From Marinibacterium sp050389775 (lineage in GTDB: Bacteria > Pseudomonadota > Alphaproteobacteria > Rhodobacterales > Rhodobacteraceae): a DNA stretch of 64,000 nt. Location of the stretch: NCBI RefSeq assembly GCF_050389775.1, contig NZ_CP177144.1:1240001-1304000 (forward strand), in the 5' to 3' direction. The notes beneath the pieces were generated by a model. That model saw only the letters and a program-made list of their open reading frames with translations, had not been told where the DNA came from and searched no databases. Below are positions 44,578-53,898 of this stretch, piece after piece. Position numbers and translations under genes: made by a program. Within the stretch, counting starts at the first letter, position 1, and each line of letters begins with the position of its first letter.

Positions 44578-45663
44578 ATGACCTTCATGCCCCGCATGAC
44601 CGCCGAGATCCGCCGGATCCAGCCCGTCAGGCCGCTGCAGGTGCGCCGGCTGGACGGGGTGGTGGCCGACCTGTGGCATGCGCGCGGGCAGAGCGGGGGC
44701 GGCGGGTTCTACGTGTCGCCCGATCCGCGGGTCGTGGTCTTTCTGGACGAGCCGGGCGCGGGCGGTGCCGGGACCGGAGACGGCACCGGGAGCAGGAGCG
44801 GGGCCGATGCGGTCTGCCTGCGGACCGAGCCCCGGGGCGCCTGGGTCCCGGGGGTGCGGGCGCTGTTTGTGCCGCCCAACGTGCCGCTGTGGAGCGAGAT
44901 CCGCGCGGCCCGGGATTTCACCCATCTCGACCTGCATTTCCAGGCCGATGCGCTGGCCCGGCGGATGGGGGGCGCAGGGGTGCCGGCCCAGCCCCGGCTG
45001 CACAACGTGACCGACCGCATCCAGCCCATCGCCCGGCTGCTGGCCGCCGAGGTGGCCGCTCCGCGCCGGCCCGACCTGATGATGGATGCGCTGCTGACCG
45101 CCCTCATGGCCGAGGTCTTTGACCTGCCCGCCGATGCACCCGACGCGCCGGGCGCAGGCGACGCCGGCCGGGCCGGGCCGCACAAGGGCGGGCTGCCCCC
45201 GGCCAAGCTGCGCCGGCTGGCCAGCCATGTGCGCGACAACCTGCACCGGCCGATCGGCGTGGCCGAGCTGGCCGAACTGGCCGGGGTTTCGCCCAGCTGG
45301 TTCCAGCGCGCGTTCAAGTCGTCGGTCGACGAGACCCCCCAGCGCTGGGTCACCGGCATCCGCCTGCAGGCCGCCCGCGAACAGATGCGCGACGACGGGC
45401 TGCGGCTGGCCGATATCGCGGCGGCTACCGGGTTTTCCGACCAGGCCCACCTGACCCGGACCTTCCGCGCGGCCTATGGCCAGACCCCGTCGCAATGGCG
45501 CCGCGACCAGGACGCGGGAACGGGGACCGGGCCGGAAACGAGGACAGCACCGGCGCGTCCGCTGATCGCCGGGCCGGACAACCGGCGGAAATCCGCGGAA
45601 ATGGCATCGGATGGTTCAAAGCGCGGTCGCCTCATTCAATCCGGGGTGGCCATCCCGAGTTAA
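44578..45663 (+). CDS. AraC-family transcriptional regulator
   Basis: A 361-residue AraC-type activator. A variable N-terminal effector domain (about 1-200) is followed by the double helix-turn-helix: RPIGVAELAELAGVSPSWFQ ... RAFKSSVDETPQRWVTGIRL and DIAAATGFSDQAHLTRTFRA ... GQTPSQWRR. A 50-residue Thr/Arg-rich tail after the usual end of the domain is atypical. In siderophore loci such regulators sense the intracellular ferric siderophore and activate the receptor and reductase genes. ATGs at 44587 and 44596 are alternative starts. The last codons and the stop form the left arm and loop of a terminator-like hairpin. Confidence 0.9.
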   Translation: MTFMPRMTAEIRRIQPVRPLQVRRLDGVVADLWHARGQSGGGGFYVSPDPRVVVFLDEPGAGGAGTGDGTGSRSGADAVCLRTEPRGAWVPGVRALFVPPNVPLWSEIRAARDFTHLDLHFQADALARRMGGAGVPAQPRLHNVTDRIQPIARLLAAEVAAPRRPDLMMDALLTALMAEVFDLPADAPDAPGAGDAGRAGPHKGGLPPAKLRRLASHVRDNLHRPIGVAELAELAGVSPSWFQRAFKSSVDETPQRWVTGIRLQAAREQMRDDGLRLADIAAATGFSDQAHLTRTFRAAYGQTPSQWRRDQDAGTGTGPETRTAPARPLIAGPDNRRKSAEMASDGSKRGRLIQSGVAIPS

Positions 45664-45682
45664 ACACTCGGGATCTTTTCTT
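45652..45682 (+). terminator. Terminator/attenuator straddling the AraC stop codon, before the receptor gene
   Basis: ATCCCGAG (45652-45659) and CTCGGGAT (45667-45674) form a perfect 8-bp stem with loop TTAAACA, which contains the stop codon. CTTTTCTT follows. It lies 22 bases before the TonB receptor ATG on the same strand, so it would separate the regulator's transcript from the receptor operon or attenuate read-through. Confidence 0.8.
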
Positions 45683-45703
45683 CCTCAAGCGCGGACGGGA
45701 CAC

Positions 45704-47809
45704 ATGACCAGAACCATGGGGTATTTCCTTCTTTCCGGCGTCAGCCTGCTGGCGCTGAGCGGCGCGGCACTGGCGCAATCGACGGCCGATATCGTCTATC
45801 TCGGTGAAATCCAGATCGGGGCGGGCGACGATGCCACGGCCCCGGTGGCCGGCTATGTGGCCGACAGCGCCCAGACGGCGACCAAGAGCAACACGCCCCT
45901 GCTGCAGACCCCGCAATCGGTGTCGGTCATCACCGGCGACATGATCGAGGACCAGGGCGGGACCAACCTGGGCGACACCTTGCGCTACACCGCCGGCGTC
46001 TTTGCCCAGCCCTATGGCACCGACCCGCGCTTCGACGCTCCGACGATCCGGGGCTTTGATGCGTCCAATGCCCAGTATCTCAACGGCCTGCGCCTGATGC
46101 GCGATTTCGGCGCGCCCAGCTTCGAGACCTATTCGCTGGAACGCATCGAAGTGCTGCGCGGCCCGGCTTCGGCGCTTTACGGCTCGGGCGTGCCCGGCGG
46201 GATCATCAACCAGGTCCAGAAACGCGCCTATTTCCTCGACTTCGGCGAGGCCGGCATCGGCGTCGGCAGCCCGACGGCCAACGAGGCCTTTGTCGATTAC
46301 AACACCGCGCTGACCGATACCTTTGCCGCCCGCTTCACGGCCGTCGTGCGCGACACCGAGGAAGATGTCGAAGAGCTGACCAACACCCGGGGCTACCTGG
46401 GCCTGGCCACGCGCTGGCTGCTGAGCGACCGGACCACGCTGCAATTCCTGGGCTCGTACCAGAAGGACGGCCCGATCACCCCGGCCGGCGTGCCCTATGA
46501 CCTGGTCGGCCAGGTCGACGACAAGGACCTGCGCAGCTTCTACGGCGGCGATCCGACCGACGACAACAGCGACCGGACCATCGGCAACATCGGCTTCGAG
46601 CTGGCCCATGACCTGGGCGCGGGCTGGGGTCTGGACATGGGCTTCCGCTACCAGAAGTTCGACTGGGACTATACCGGCTTCTACGTCAACAACACCGTGA
46701 CCGACGGCGACACGATCTCGCGCGGGGGCAACAACCAGTACGAGGACAGCAACACGCTGAACCTCGACACCCGGGTGTCGGGCGACGTGATCCTGGGCGG
46801 GGTCCAGCACCAGCTGCTGTTCGGTGTCGACCTGCGGCGCTACGCGGCCTACGAGGCGACCGAGTTCCTCTATGCCGACGACATCAGCTTTTCCAACCCG
46901 GTCTACAACGGGGCCAACCTGTCGGCGCCCTGGTACACGGCCGTCAGCGACCTGACGATCGAGCAGGTGGGCATCTATGCCCAGGACGAGATCGCGCTTG
47001 GCAACCTCAACCTGTCGATGGCCCTGCGCCATGACTGGGTCGACCAGACCGGCACGACCTATACCAACTTTGCCGGCACGTCGGATGCCGGCCAGTCCGA
47101 CCAGGCCACGACCGGCCGGATCGGCGCGTCCTACCTGCTGGACAACGGCATGGCGCCCTACATCAGCTATGCCACGTCCTTTGACCCCGAGGTCGGTGCC
47201 GATATCGACGGCAACGCGCTCAAGCCCACCGAGGGCGAGCAGTGGGAAGCCGGGATCAAGTACCAGCCCGACGGGTTCAACGGGTTCTTCACCGCGGCCA
47301 TCTTCCGCATCGACCAGACCAACGTGTCGGCCAGCGTGTCGGAAAACGGGCTCAGCGGCCTGCGCCAGATCGGCGAGGTCCGGTCCGAGGGGCTGGAGCT
47401 GGAAGCCAATGTCAGCCTGATCGACGGGTGGAACCTGCACGGGGCCTATACCTACAACAAGACCGAGCAGAAGAACGGCGACAACCCGGGCGCCGAAATG
47501 CCCAACGCGCCCGAACATTTCGCCAGCCTCTGGGCGACCAAGGCGTTCGACGGCTCGCTGGCCGGGCTGACCCTGGGCGGAGGCGTGCGCTATATCGGTG
47601 ACCGCTTCGGCGATGCGGCCAACAACTTTGCCCTGGACGAAGTTGTCCTGGTCGACCTGCTGGCCGAATACGAGATCACCGAGAACATGCACCTGGCCCT
47701 GAACGTGACCAACCTGGGCGACCAGGCCTACGTGGCCAATTGCGGGTCCTTCGGCTGCTATTACGGCGATGGCCGGACGGTGCAGGCGCGATTGACCTAC
47801 AAGTGGTAA
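45704..47809 (+). CDS. FhuA-like TonB-dependent ferric siderophore receptor
   Basis: A 701-residue outer-membrane receptor. The signal peptide GYFLLSGVSLLALSGAALAQ is followed by the hydroxamate/FhuA-FoxA-type plug: KSNTPLLQTPQSVSVITGDM, LGDTLRYTAGVFAQPYGTDP, FETYSLERIEVLRGPASALY and GSGVPGGIINQV. The barrel continues to a terminal aromatic (LTYKW), with the GDGRTVQARL ending typical of this subfamily. ATG 45704 has GGACGGGA before it. It is followed by FhuD-, FhuB- and FhuC-like genes, which supports uptake of a hydroxamate or similar siderophore. A terminator-like hairpin lies just upstream. Confidence 0.93.
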   Translation: MTRTMGYFLLSGVSLLALSGAALAQSTADIVYLGEIQIGAGDDATAPVAGYVADSAQTATKSNTPLLQTPQSVSVITGDMIEDQGGTNLGDTLRYTAGVFAQPYGTDPRFDAPTIRGFDASNAQYLNGLRLMRDFGAPSFETYSLERIEVLRGPASALYGSGVPGGIINQVQKRAYFLDFGEAGIGVGSPTANEAFVDYNTALTDTFAARFTAVVRDTEEDVEELTNTRGYLGLATRWLLSDRTTLQFLGSYQKDGPITPAGVPYDLVGQVDDKDLRSFYGGDPTDDNSDRTIGNIGFELAHDLGAGWGLDMGFRYQKFDWDYTGFYVNNTVTDGDTISRGGNNQYEDSNTLNLDTRVSGDVILGGVQHQLLFGVDLRRYAAYEATEFLYADDISFSNPVYNGANLSAPWYTAVSDLTIEQVGIYAQDEIALGNLNLSMALRHDWVDQTGTTYTNFAGTSDAGQSDQATTGRIGASYLLDNGMAPYISYATSFDPEVGADIDGNALKPTEGEQWEAGIKYQPDGFNGFFTAAIFRIDQTNVSASVSENGLSGLRQIGEVRSEGLELEANVSLIDGWNLHGAYTYNKTEQKNGDNPGAEMPNAPEHFASLWATKAFDGSLAGLTLGGGVRYIGDRFGDAANNFALDEVVLVDLLAEYEITENMHLALNVTNLGDQAYVANCGSFGCYYGDGRTVQARLTYKW

Positions 47810-48735
47810 CCAACGGCCATATCGGGCGGCGGTCGGTCCTGGCCGGCGCCCTGGCTTCCCTCGCCCTGCCGGCTTCGGCGGGGCGTCTGCGTCTGGCGGC
47901 CATCGACTGGGCCATGCTGGAAACGGCCATGGCCCTGGGGGCCGAGCCGGTCGCGGCCTGCGAGCTGATCCGCTATCGCGAAACGGCCGTCACGCCCGAG
48001 ATCCCGGCGCGGGTGACCGACCTGGGCCTGCGCGGGTCGCCCAATTTCGAATTGCTGCAGCTGACCCGGCCCGACCTGATCCTGACGTCGAACTATTACA
48101 CCCAGATCGAGGCCCGGCTGCGCACCATCGCCCCGGTGCTGGTGCTGCCGTTCTACGTGGCCGGCGAACCGCCCTGGGCCAAGGCCGTGACCGCCCTGTT
48201 GCGCCTGTCGGACGAGCTGGGCATGCCCGAGCGGGGCGTGGCCGTGGCTCGGGCGGCCGAGGACGAGCTGGCCATGCTGGGCGCGCGGCTGTCCCAGGGC
48301 GACGGGCGGCCAGTCTATGTCATCGACATCGGCGATCCGCGCCATTTCCGGGCCTTCGGGCCCGACAGCATGTTCGGCGAGATGCTGACCCGGCTGGGCC
48401 TGGCCAATGCCTGGAGCCGGCCCAGCCGCTTTGCCTTTTCCGCGCCGGTGCCGCTGGAGCGGCTGGCCGAGGAGCCCGAGGCGCGAATCGTGACCGTGTC
48501 GGGGGTGCCGGTTCTGGCCCGGCGGGCGCTGGAACGTTCCGTGCTCTGGACCCGGCTGAACCCGGTGGCGCGTGGCCGGGTGCTGCACCTGCCCGACGTC
48601 AATCCCTTTGGCGGCGTGCCGGCCGGGCTGCGCTTTGCCCGGCTGCTCAGCGCCGCGATGACCGGTGCCCCGAACGCCGCGATGACCGGCGCCGGCAGCG
48701 GCCCGGCCCGCCCGGCGGCGGAAGTGCCGTCATGA
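47803..48735 (+). CDS. fhuD: FhuD-like iron-siderophore substrate-binding protein
   Basis: A 310-residue periplasmic binding protein. It opens with a twin-arginine-like leader (HIGRRSVLAGALASLALPAS), then the FhuD-type segments LRLAAIDWAMLETAMALGAE, FELLQLTRPDLILTSNYYTQ and VYVIDIGDPRHFRAFGPDSM. The only plausible start is GTG 47803, overlapping the last codons of the receptor gene; no ribosome site is evident, so coupling to receptor translation is likely. The C-terminus has a Pro/Gly/Ala-rich tail. Its stop overlaps the permease ATG by four bases. Confidence 0.87.
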   Translation: MVTNGHIGRRSVLAGALASLALPASAGRLRLAAIDWAMLETAMALGAEPVAACELIRYRETAVTPEIPARVTDLGLRGSPNFELLQLTRPDLILTSNYYTQIEARLRTIAPVLVLPFYVAGEPPWAKAVTALLRLSDELGMPERGVAVARAAEDELAMLGARLSQGDGRPVYVIDIGDPRHFRAFGPDSMFGEMLTRLGLANAWSRPSRFAFSAPVPLERLAEEPEARIVTVSGVPVLARRALERSVLWTRLNPVARGRVLHLPDVNPFGGVPAGLRFARLLSAAMTGAPNAAMTGAGSGPARPAAEVPS

Positions 48736-50696
48736 CCCGACGCATGGGCCTGACCTTCGGCCTGGCGCTGCTGCTGGCCGGAGCCATGTGGCTGCAGGCC
48801 GCGCTGGAGATCCTGCCGGCGGGCTGGCCGGCGCTGCCGCTGCGGCCCGATGCCATGACGCTGGACCAGATCCTGCTGGGCTTCGGCCTGATGCCCCGCG
48901 GGGTTGTCGCCCTGCTGGCCGGGGCGCTGCTGGGCCTGTCAGGCGCGCTGTTGCAAAGCGTCTTTCGCAACCCGGTGGCCGATCCGTCGACGCTGGGCAT
49001 TTCCTCGGGCGCCCAGCTGGCGCTGGTCACGGCCACCGTGCTGGCCCCCGGCTGGCTGGCCTGGGGCACCTGGCCCGTGGCCCTGGCCGGAGCCGGGCTG
49101 GCGGCGGCGTTGGTCATGGGGCTGGGCGCGACGCGGGCCTTTCACCCGGTGACCATGGTCATCGGGGGCATGTTGGTCGGGCTGTTCACCTCGGCCATTG
49201 CCACGGCCATGACCCTGTCGCAGGGGCAATATCTCTTTTCGCTGGTCGTCTGGACCGGCGGGTCGCTGGTCCAGACCGGCTGGGGCCCGGCCGGCACGCT
49301 GGCCCTGGTGCTGGCCGCCGGCGCGCTGGCCACGGCCCTGCTGGCCCGGCCGCTGCGCGTGCTGGGCATCGGTGCCGAGGGTGCCAGCTCGCTGGGCCTG
49401 AACGTGGCCCTGATCCGCGCGCTGGCCGTTGTGCTGGCTGTCGTTCTGGCCGCATCGGTGTCGGCCGCCGTCGGGCTGGTGGCCTTTGTCGGCCTGGCCG
49501 CGCCGGCCGTTGTCCGCGCCCTGGGCGCCCGCACCATGGGCGCCGTGCTGGCCCTGTCGCCGCTGGCCGGGGCGCTGATCCTGTCGCTCTGCGACGGGCT
49601 GGTGCTGGGCCTGAACGCGGCCGTGGGCGAGATGTTTCCCACCGGAGCGGTCACCGGGCTGGTCGGCGGGCCGCTGCTGCTGGCCCTGTTGCCCCGCCTG
49701 CGCAATGCCGCGCCCCCGGCGGCCGAGGCCCAGGTGCCCCGCCGGGCCCGCCCCGGCCGGTTGCTGGCCGGGCTGGGTGCGCTGGTGGCGGTCGGTGTTG
49801 TCGTGCTGGCCCTGGTCGGCCGCCTGCCCGAGGGCTGGTGGCTGCTCGATCCCGAAAGCGCCCGGGCCTTCCTGCCCAACCGCCTGCCCCGGCTGGTCGG
49901 GGCGGGGGCGGCCGGCGGGCTGCTGGCCCTGGCCGGGGCGATGCTGCAACGGCTGACGGCCAACCCGCTGGCCTCGCCCGAGGTGCTGGGCGTGTCGGGC
50001 GGCGCGGCGATCGGCTATGGCGCCGTGATCATGCTGGTCGCCGGCCCCGGCACGCTGGTCCTGACCGGCGGGGCGGCCGCCGGCGGAGCCTGTGCCCTGG
50101 CGCTGATCTCGGTCTATGCCCTGCGCGGCGACATGGGCCCCGACCGCGTGCTGCTGGCCGGCATCGCCGTTTCGGCCCTGTCCGGTGCGCTGCTGTCGGC
50201 CATGATGGCCGCCGGTACGATGAAGAGCTTTGCCATCCTGGCCTGGATCAGCGGGTCGGCCGCCACCCTGACCGGGCCGGGCGCGCTGGCCCTGCTGGTC
50301 ATCCTGCTGGCCCTGACCGCCGGAGCCATGGCCATGGCCCGCTGGCTGACCATCCTGCCGCTGGGCGGGCCGGTGGCCCGGGCGCTTGGCGTGCCGCTGG
50401 GCCGCGCCCGGGCGGGCATCGTGCTGATCGCCGGGCTGGCCACCGGCGCCGCGACGATCCTCGTCGGCCCGCTCAGCTTCGTCGGCCTGATGGCCCCCCA
50501 CCTGGCCCGCCGCCTGGGCCTGGCCCGTGCCCGCGACCACCTGGTCGGGTCGGTCCTGATCGGCGCGGCCCTGATGCTGGCCTCGGATTTCGGAGCGCGC
50601 ATGGCCAGCTTTCCCTATGACCTGCCGCTCGGCCTCTTTGCCTCGCTCCTGGGCACGCCCTGGCTGATATGGCTCATGCTGAGAAGACCGCGATGA
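48732..50696 (+). CDS. fhuB: FhuB-type double-length siderophore permease
   Basis: A protein of 654 residues made of two fused FecCD-like halves. The first has GALLQSVFRNPVADPSTLGI and VGLVAFVGLAAPAVVRALGA; the second has AMLQRLTANPLASPEVLGVS and GPLSFVGLMAPHLARRLGLA. FhuB-type fusions of this length serve hydroxamate siderophore importers in many Gram-negatives. It overlaps FhuD by ATGA and FhuC in the same way. Confidence 0.93.
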   Translation: MTRRMGLTFGLALLLAGAMWLQAALEILPAGWPALPLRPDAMTLDQILLGFGLMPRGVVALLAGALLGLSGALLQSVFRNPVADPSTLGISSGAQLALVTATVLAPGWLAWGTWPVALAGAGLAAALVMGLGATRAFHPVTMVIGGMLVGLFTSAIATAMTLSQGQYLFSLVVWTGGSLVQTGWGPAGTLALVLAAGALATALLARPLRVLGIGAEGASSLGLNVALIRALAVVLAVVLAASVSAAVGLVAFVGLAAPAVVRALGARTMGAVLALSPLAGALILSLCDGLVLGLNAAVGEMFPTGAVTGLVGGPLLLALLPRLRNAAPPAAEAQVPRRARPGRLLAGLGALVAVGVVVLALVGRLPEGWWLLDPESARAFLPNRLPRLVGAGAAGGLLALAGAMLQRLTANPLASPEVLGVSGGAAIGYGAVIMLVAGPGTLVLTGGAAAGGACALALISVYALRGDMGPDRVLLAGIAVSALSGALLSAMMAAGTMKSFAILAWISGSAATLTGPGALALLVILLALTAGAMAMARWLTILPLGGPVARALGVPLGRARAGIVLIAGLATGAATILVGPLSFVGLMAPHLARRLGLARARDHLVGSVLIGAALMLASDFGARMASFPYDLPLGLFASLLGTPWLIWLMLRRPR

Positions 50697-51466
50697 CCAC
50701 CCCGCTGTTCGAGATCGACACCCTGACCTATGACGTGCCCGGCCGCCGGCTGCTGGACGGGCTGTCGCTGACCCTGCCCGCCGGGCGGCTGATCGGGCTG
50801 ATCGGCCACAACGGCTCGGGCAAGTCGACCCTGCTCAAGCTGCTGGCCCGCCAGGTCACCGGCGGCGGGCGCATCCTGTTCGAAGGCCGCGACCTGGCCG
50901 GCTGGCCGGCCAGGGACCATGCCCGCCGGCTGGCCTACATGCCCCAGCACACGCCCCCGACCGAAGGCATGCTGGTCGAGGAACTTGTCGCCCTGGGCCG
51001 CTATCCCTGGCACGGCGCGCTTGGCCGGCCCGGCCCGGCCGACCGGGCGGCGATCGATGCCGCCCTGGCCGCCTGCGGGCTGGACCCCTGGCGCGGCCGC
51101 CAGGTCGACACCCTGTCGGGCGGCGAGGCCCAGCGGGCCTGGCTGGCCATGCTGGTCGCCCAGGAAGCCGGCTGCCTGCTGCTCGACGAGCCGATCTCGG
51201 CCCTGGACATTGCCCACCAGGTCGAGGTGCTGGACCTGGTCCGCCGGTTGAGCCATGAGAACGGCCGATCGGTCATCGTCGTGCTTCACGATCTCAACAT
51301 GGCCGCGCGCTATTGCGACCACATCGTCGCCCTGTCGGCCGGCCGGCTGGCCCTGCAGGGTCCGCCGGGCGAGATATTGACGCCCGCGGCCCTGCGCGGG
51401 ATCTACGGCGTCGAGATGGAAATGCTCACCCGGGCCGACGGCAGCCCCGTCGCCCATCCGCTCTGA
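50693..51466 (+). CDS. fhuC: FhuC-type siderophore ABC transporter ATP-binding protein
   Basis: A 257-residue ATPase. Walker A is GHNGSGKST, the signature LSGGEAQRAW, Walker B CLLLDEPISALD, with the switch His in VLHDLNMAARYCDH. ATG 50693 overlaps the FhuB stop. It completes the receptor, binding protein, permease and ATPase set, and the ABC exporter gene starts 61 bases later. Confidence 0.93.
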   Translation: MTTPLFEIDTLTYDVPGRRLLDGLSLTLPAGRLIGLIGHNGSGKSTLLKLLARQVTGGGRILFEGRDLAGWPARDHARRLAYMPQHTPPTEGMLVEELVALGRYPWHGALGRPGPADRAAIDAALAACGLDPWRGRQVDTLSGGEAQRAWLAMLVAQEAGCLLLDEPISALDIAHQVEVLDLVRRLSHENGRSVIVVLHDLNMAARYCDHIVALSAGRLALQGPPGEILTPAALRGIYGVEMEMLTRADGSPVAHPL

Positions 51467-51527
51467 CCGCCCCCCGGCCCGGTGCCGGGACACGACACCT
51501 GACTTCAAGCCCCAGCAAGGTACGCCC

Positions 51528-53225
51528 ATGCTTCGCCAGTTCTTTTCCTATTACCGCCCGCACATGGGCCTGTTCTGGCTCGATTTCGGCTGTGCCGTGC
51601 TGTCGGGCCTGCTCGAACTGGCCTTTCCGCTGGCCATCACGGCCTTCGTCGACCACCTGCTGCCCCTGGGCGACCTGCGCCTGACCGTGCTGGCCGCCGT
51701 CGGGCTGATCGCGATCTACGTGGTCAACACCGGGCTGATGGCCGTGGTCATCTACTGGGGCCACATGCTGGGCATCAACATCGAGACAGAGATGCGCCGC
51801 CGGGCCTTTGCCCATCTCACCCGGCTGAGCTGGCGCTGGTACGACCGGTCGGCCACGGGCAAGCTGGTGGCCCAGGTCACCCGCGACCTCGAAGAGATCG
51901 GCGAGGTCGCCCACCACGGCCCCGAGGACCTGTTCATCGCCATCATGACCTTTGTCGGGGCCTTCGTGCTGATGGCCTGGCTGCACCTGCCGCTGGCCAT
52001 CATCACGGCCGTCATCCTGCCCCTGATGGTCTGGCTGGTCGCCTTCTACGGCGGGCGCATGACCCGGGCCTGGCAGGACATCTATGGCCGAGTCGGCAAT
52101 TTCAACGTCCGGCTCGAAGAGGCCCTTGGCGGCATCCGCGTGGTCCAGGCCTTTGCCAACGAAGGCCACGAGGAACAGCTCTTTGCCCGTGACAACAACG
52201 GCTATCGCAGCACCAAGCTGCAGGCCTACCGGATCATGGCCAGCTCGACGGCCATCCATTACATGGGCATGCGCTTTGTCCAGGTGGCGGTCATGGTCGC
52301 CGGGGCGACCTTTGTCCTGCAGGGCTCGCTGACCACCGGGGGCTTCGTGGGCTTTTTGCTGCTGGTCGGCGTGTTCTTCCGCCCGCTGGAAAAGATCGCC
52401 GCCGTGGTCGAAACCTATCCGCGCGGCATCGCCGGCTTTCGCCGCTATCTCGGCCTGATGTCCACCGAGGCCGACATCACCGACGCGCCCGAAGCCCGGC
52501 CGGCCCCGGCGCTGAAGGGCGAGATCGTCTTCGACAAGGTCAGCTTTGCCTATGACGATGCCCGGCCGGTGCTGCATGACATCACCCTGACCGTGCCGGC
52601 CGGCAAGACCGTGGCGCTGATCGGCCCGTCGGGGGCCGGGAAATCGACGCTGATGGCCCTGGTGCCCCGGTTCTACGACCCGGTGGCCGGGCAGGTGACG
52701 ATCGACGGCATGCCCCTCGCGCAGATGACGCTGGCCTCTCTGCGCCAGCAGATCGGCCTGGTCTCGCAAGAGGTCTTCCTGTTCGGCGGAACGCTGCGCG
52801 AGAACATCGCCTATGGCAAGCTGGACGCCACCGAGGACGAGATCGCAAGGGCGGTTGAACTGGCCCAGCTGGCGCCGCTGGTCGACAGCCTGCCCGAGGG
52901 GCTGGACACGGTGGTCGGCGAGCGCGGCGTGCTGCTGTCGGGCGGCCAGCGCCAGCGGGTGGCCATTGCCCGGGTCTTCCTCAAGGATCCGCCGATCCTG
53001 CTGCTGGACGAGGCGACATCGGCGCTGGACCGCGAGACCGAAAAAGAGATCCAGGCGGCGCTGGCCCGGTTGTCAAAGGGCCGCACGGTGCTGGTCATCG
53101 CGCACCGGCTGTCGACGCTGGAAGATGCCGACGAGGTGCTGGCGCTGGACGGCGGGCGGATCATCGACCGGGGCCGCCACCTGATCGCGCCCGAACTGGC
53201 CGATCGGCTGCAGGCGGGCGACTGA
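51528..53225 (+). CDS. ABC exporter, fused permease and ATPase (MsbA/MDR-like)
   Basis: A 565-residue half-transporter. Residues about 1-310 are a six-helix exporter domain (FFSYYRPHMGLFWLDFGCAV start; coupling region WYDRSATGKLVAQVTRDLEE). Residues about 330-565 are the ATPase (GPSGAGKSTLMALVPRFYDP, LSGGQRQRVAIARVFLKDPP, LLLDEATSALD). Placed at the end of a siderophore import locus, it may export the siderophore or recycle the deferrated ligand, but the family also moves lipids and drugs. No siderophore synthesis genes are visible in the window. Confidence 0.88.
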   Translation: MLRQFFSYYRPHMGLFWLDFGCAVLSGLLELAFPLAITAFVDHLLPLGDLRLTVLAAVGLIAIYVVNTGLMAVVIYWGHMLGINIETEMRRRAFAHLTRLSWRWYDRSATGKLVAQVTRDLEEIGEVAHHGPEDLFIAIMTFVGAFVLMAWLHLPLAIITAVILPLMVWLVAFYGGRMTRAWQDIYGRVGNFNVRLEEALGGIRVVQAFANEGHEEQLFARDNNGYRSTKLQAYRIMASSTAIHYMGMRFVQVAVMVAGATFVLQGSLTTGGFVGFLLLVGVFFRPLEKIAAVVETYPRGIAGFRRYLGLMSTEADITDAPEARPAPALKGEIVFDKVSFAYDDARPVLHDITLTVPAGKTVALIGPSGAGKSTLMALVPRFYDPVAGQVTIDGMPLAQMTLASLRQQIGLVSQEVFLFGGTLRENIAYGKLDATEDEIARAVELAQLAPLVDSLPEGLDTVVGERGVLLSGGQRQRVAIARVFLKDPPILLLDEATSALDRETEKEIQAALARLSKGRTVLVIAHRLSTLEDADEVLALDGGRIIDRGRHLIAPELADRLQAGD

Positions 53226-53898
53226 TCCGGCCGGCCGGGCGTGGGGCGGCTGACCCGGGGCGCTGCTACGTCGGCCGATTGTGAAGCGACTGACGCGGGT
53301 TAACGCCCTGCCGTCCGCTGATGGGGCAACTGATCCGCCCCGTTGCCGTGCCGTCCACCTGTGGGGCCGGTGAGCCGTTCTACCGCCGTCCCGCTGGGTG
53401 ACTGATCCGCTCTGCTATTCGCCCGCGGGACATTTCCATCCGTGCCGCCGTCCACCCGTGAGGGCTGATCCGTCCCGCCGCCGTGCTGTCCACCGTGGGG
53501 CAGGGTATTCCCGCGTCTTCGGTGCAATCGGGGACGGTCGGGACGGGCAAGGCGGTTGACGGGCTTTGCCGGGGGATGCTCATCATCCCTTCAGCCCTGT
53601 TGCTGGAGGATCAACCGGACGTGTCACACCCGATCACCCCACCGCCTGCCCATGTCGGCCCCGCACATTGCGCGCCCGGCCGTCCCGTCGTTTTCGGTCG
53701 GGCCGCCATCCATCGCCCCACCCCCTGTCGCAGCGCCATCCGTCGCGCCACAACCAACAGCACGACCACGCCATGCCGCCGGGCAGGTCCGGGGCGCACC
53801 CGGTTCGGGCAGGCCTGCGGCGGCGCTCCCCTTGCGCCCCATGCCGTCGGCTTTGCGCCTGGCTCTCCCGTCCTGCCCGGCGCGGCCGGGGGGCGGCC
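53226..53898. other. 673-base intergenic region with degenerate repeats, no supported gene
   Basis: The first 285 bases contain diverged repeats built on a CTGATCCG core followed by GCCGTCCACC-like text. Copies begin near 53222, 53330, 53400 and 53464, with a CTGACCCG variant near 53249. The spacing is irregular at roughly 40-110 bases, each copy with different changes. The second half looks like ordinary non-coding DNA. Short open frames here lack coding-like composition and ribosome sites, so I did not call any. Confidence 0.45.

Noticed and set aside
48732..50696. Two separate permease genes
   Set aside because: The frame is continuous with two FecCD halves, the known FhuB fusion, so one gene.
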